A stretch of 64,000 bases of DNA, taken from positions 496,001-560,000 of the forward strand of contig NZ_NINW01000049.1 in NCBI RefSeq assembly GCF_002188465.1, in the 5' to 3' direction. Of this stretch, positions 62,113 to 64,000 are shown piece by piece; within the stretch, counting starts at the first letter, position 1, and each line of letters begins with the position of its first letter. The stretch is from Pigmentiphaga sp. NML080357. GTDB lineage: Bacteria > Pseudomonadota > Gammaproteobacteria > Burkholderiales > Burkholderiaceae_B. The notes below the pieces were generated by a model, which searched no databases, was not told where the DNA came from, and was given only the letters and a program-made list of their open reading frames with translations. A program made the translations under genes and the position numbers.

Positions 62113-62940
62113 CTAGAGGCCGTAGCCCAGGCGCCTGCTGACGGCTCCTGCCGCCCCACGCACGGCCCCGGCGATCTCGCCTTCGGGCGCGGGGTCGAAG
62201 GCGCCGGAAGGCCCGAGCGCGGTCATGACCACGGTGACGCTGCCGTCGGCGTTGAAAACGGGCGCCGCGACGGCACTGATGCCGTTGAGCATCAGGTCGC
62301 GCACGGGTGCGCAGCCCTGGTTCCGGATCTGCTCGAACAGGCGGTCCGCCGCCGGCCGGTCCGCCACCTGGCGGCGCTGGTCCGCCGTCGCGCCGTCCAG
62401 CTCCCTCGCGATCAGCGCGTCCAGCACGGCCGAGCGGCAGAAGGCGCCGAAGGCGCGGCCGGTGGCCGACCACAGCACCGGCATGACCGATCCCACGCGC
62501 ACGTTGACGGCGACCGGCTGCGCCGGTTCGCTCCAGCGCACGATGGTCGGGCCGCAATTGCCCAGTACGGAGACGAAGCACGACAGGTTGTGCGACTCGT
62601 TCAGCCGCGCCAGTTCGGTCGAAGCCAGGGTCAGCGCATCCGATTGGCGCATGGCGGCCAGGCCGATGGCCAGCGATTCGGGGCCGAGCAGATACCGCGA
62701 GGTGACCGGGTCCTGGATGACGAAGTCGGCCTCCACCAGGCTGGCGAGGTAGCGGTGGACCTTGGCGGGACTCTCGCCCAGCCGTCCCGCCAGCGCGGTG
62801 AGCGAGGCGGCCCCGCCCATGGCGGCCAGGGTCTTGAGCACCGTCATGCCGGTGCCGGCCGACTGCACCTTGCTGCGGCGGGATGCGGTCTTGGTTGCCG
62901 GCGTGCCGGTCGTCGAGGCGGGGGAGGGCTTGCTTGCCAT
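62113..62940 (-). CDS. IclR-family transcriptional regulator
   Basis: 275 residues. The first 30 are Lys/Ser/Ala-rich. The winged helix follows: MTVLKTLAAMGGAASLTALAGRLGESPAKVHRYLASLVEADFVIQ. Then the effector domain with SRYLLGPESLAIGLAAM, NLSCFVSVLGNCGPTIVRW and VGSVMPVLWSATGRAFGAF. The C-terminus has GISAVAAPVFNADGSVTVVMTALG. It precedes the P450 gene on the same strand by 150 bp and shares an operator-like half-site with it, so it probably controls the P450 and itself. Confidence 0.92.
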   Translation of the reverse strand: MASKPSPASTTGTPATKTASRRSKVQSAGTGMTVLKTLAAMGGAASLTALAGRLGESPAKVHRYLASLVEADFVIQDPVTSRYLLGPESLAIGLAAMRQSDALTLASTELARLNESHNLSCFVSVLGNCGPTIVRWSEPAQPVAVNVRVGSVMPVLWSATGRAFGAFCRSAVLDALIARELDGATADQRRQVADRPAADRLFEQIRNQGCAPVRDLMLNGISAVAAPVFNADGSVTVVMTALGPSGAFDPAPEGEIAGAVRGAAGAVSRRLGYGL

Positions 62941-62954
62941 GAAAGGGCCTGGGG

Positions 62955-62982
62955 TTGCGCAACGAGCGATATGTTACGCAAA
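62955..62982. promoter_or_regulatory. Predicted IclR autoregulatory site
   Basis: TTGCGCAA (62955-62962) and TTACGCAAA (62974-62982) lie 15-42 bp upstream of the iclR ATG. The second matches the P450 promoter half-site in all nine bases. Spacing between half-sites is wider than at the P450 promoter. Confidence 0.45.
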
Positions 62983-63049
62983 GGTGGACGCTATCTCGCG
63001 TCATGGCTTGCCGCTATAGTGGTCGTCTCATCTCCCGCAGGAGGCGCGC

Positions 63050-63430
63050 ATGTCCCTACGATCAACGGCAATCCTCGTCGCCGCGCTGGCCATCGCGGCA
63101 GGCACAGCCACCGCCTGGGCCCATCACGGCTGGTCCTGGGCCGAGGCCGAGCAAATGCAGCTGCGCGGGGTCGTCAAGCAGGTGCAGATCGCTCCGCCGC
63201 ATCCCTGGCTGGACGTGCAGACCGCCGATGACGGCCTTTGGCGGGTCGAGCTGGGCAACCCGTCCCAAACGCAGCGCGCGGGCTTCGTGGAAGGGTCGGC
63301 CAAGCCCGGCGACGCCGTCGTCGCCACCGGCAACCGTTCGCAAGACCGCGCCGAGAAGCGCATGAAGGCGGTGCAGATCTCGGTGGGCGGCAAGACCTAC
63401 GACATCTATCCCGAACGCATCCGGCGCTGA
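63050..63430 (+). CDS. DUF6152 family periplasmic protein
   Basis: 126 residues with signal peptide RSTAILVAALAIAAGTATAWA. The mature protein starts HHGWSWAEAEQMQLRGVVKQVQIAPPHPWLDVQ, then VELGNPSQTQRAGFVEGSAKPGDAVVATGN and a KRMKAVQISVGGKTYDIYP end. This fits the small OB-like DUF6152 family of unknown function, whose members carry a His-His-Gly-Trp N-terminus after cleavage. That end could bind copper. Cotranscribed with the membrane protein 5 bp downstream. Confidence 0.85.
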   Translation: MSLRSTAILVAALAIAAGTATAWAHHGWSWAEAEQMQLRGVVKQVQIAPPHPWLDVQTADDGLWRVELGNPSQTQRAGFVEGSAKPGDAVVATGNRSQDRAEKRMKAVQISVGGKTYDIYPERIRR

Positions 63431-63435
63431 CCCGC

Positions 63436-63900
63436 ATGCTCGAATGGCTGGAGAGCCTGCCTCACGCCGCCGTGCTGCGGCACTCAGGCACGGCCTACCT
63501 GTTCGTCAACGCCGCGCATATTGCCTCCATAGGCGTGCTGCTGGGCGCCATCGTGGCCCTCGACTTGCGCTTGCTGGGGGTGTTCCCGGCCCTGCCGCTG
63601 GCGTCGGCCGGGCCGTTCCTGTCCCGCATGGCCGCCGCCGGGCTGGTCCTGGCGATGCTCACGGGATTCTGGCTGTTCTCGGTGCGGCCGGCCGAATATG
63701 CGGCCAACCCCGCGTTTCTGGCCAAGCTCGGTCTGCTTGCGCTCGGCATCCTGAATGCCGCGGTCCTGCACCGGAGCCGCGCGTGGCGCCGGGCCCTCGG
63801 AGAGCCGCGGGTGCCCCTGACCGTCCGCGCCCAGGCCGCCGGGTCCATGCTGGTCTGGCTGTCGGCCATCCTGGCGGGCCGGTGGATCGGCTTCCTGTAG
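63436..63900 (+). CDS. DUF6644-like integral membrane protein
   Basis: 154 residues with about four transmembrane helices (AYLFVNAAHIASIGVLLGAI, AAGLVLAMLTGFWLF, LAKLGLLALGILNAAVL, AGSMLVWLSAILAGRWIGFL). VNAAHIASIGVLLGAIVALDLRLLG and the GFWLFSVRPAEYAANPAFLAKLGLL block resemble membrane partners found beside DUF6152 proteins. Function unknown; a His in the first helix could bind heme or metal. Confidence 0.75.
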   Translation: MLEWLESLPHAAVLRHSGTAYLFVNAAHIASIGVLLGAIVALDLRLLGVFPALPLASAGPFLSRMAAAGLVLAMLTGFWLFSVRPAEYAANPAFLAKLGLLALGILNAAVLHRSRAWRRALGEPRVPLTVRAQAAGSMLVWLSAILAGRWIGFL

Positions 63901-63966
63901 ACGGGTTTGTACCGGGGGAGGCGTACGGTTCAGCGGCGCCGTCTGGCCCCGCACGCCGCAGGTCTT

Positions 63967-64000
63967 TCAGGACAGCGCGGCCAGCCCTGCGCGCAATTCG
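63967..64000 (-). CDS. Possible 3' end of a minus-strand gene, cut by the window edge
   Basis: The minus strand from the right edge reads ELRAGLAALS then TGA at 63967-63969. Ten codons are too few to name a family. The reading is plausible because no other frame gives a convincing gene and the region before 63967 is non-coding. Confidence 0.3.
   Translation of the reverse strand, partial: ELRAGLAALS

Overview
The window is a high-GC chromosomal segment that looks like Bordetella/Achromobacter (Alcaligenaceae, Burkholderiales). The reasons are the gene order (ahcY with an SAH riboswitch; metK divergent from an lpxL-type acyltransferase; gpmA-envC-ctpA-moeB divergent from rhodanese-grxC-secB-gpsA; argB-HAD-slmA; hslVU), a cysteine-poor DksA, and seven stand-alone TctC/Bug periplasmic binding proteins with no TctA/TctB membrane partners nearby. 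I see no tRNA, rRNA, insertion sequence, prophage or CRISPR array.

Layout. 1-2.4 kb: the 5' part of ahcY with its riboswitch, a GT4 glycosyltransferase and a DUF1289 protein. 2.5-10.7 kb: a catabolic region around a LysR gene. Divergent Bug + amidohydrolase pairs lie on either side, followed by a third Bug and a dihydroxyphthalate-decarboxylase-like protein. 10.7-13 kb: metK and lipid A acyltransferase. 13-20.6 kb: two divergent operons around a TetR gene. A cupin, a nitrilase-type hydrolase and a beta-keto acid cleavage enzyme lie on the left. A Bug protein, a CapA-like protein, a cysteine-less racemase-like protein, a TIM-barrel isomerase and an ABM monooxygenase lie on the right. Near-identical 22-bp operators sit in front of both arms. 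20.7-26.7 kb: Bug, CaiB-type CoA-transferase, two MaoC-type hydratases and a citryl-CoA-lyase-like enzyme, then a convergent LysR and another Bug. This reads as a CoA-dependent organic acid degradation pathway.

26.7-38.5 kb: NERD-UvrD helicase, dapF-DUF484-xerC, rlmI, Zur-like Fur regulator + COG0523 zinc GTPase, dksA, hslVU, and a cueR-DUF411-CusF-like copper operon with a classical 19-bp-spacer MerR promoter. 38.57-38.83 kb: the most unusual feature, a non-coding array of 23 consecutive 11- or 12-bp units (consensus GTGGAAAGCCT, resembling degenerate DnaA boxes). It fills the gap between the cueR promoter and the argB promoter.

38.9-53 kb: argB, a HAD phosphatase, slmA, a VOC protein, two membrane proteins with a His-then-Cys papain-like arrangement flanking an LprI-like protein, then moeB/ctpA/envC/gpmA and rhodanese/grxC/secB/gpsA/LOG. 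53-64 kb: a seventh Bug, the DUF899-DUF2182 pair, a truncated DapA-family gene, an aldehyde dehydrogenase, a MetE-C-like protein, trmL, a self-sufficient P450 (CYP116B-like) with an IclR regulator and shared TTACGCAAA operators, and a DUF6152-DUF6644 pair.

A dispersed palindromic intergenic repeat (CCCCCTACGCGCTTACGCGC... followed by a long GC hairpin) recurs at seven or more places. It has been read into the C-terminus of GpsA and the N-terminus of the HAD phosphatase. Most functions are family-level inferences from motifs visible in the translations; no database search was run.
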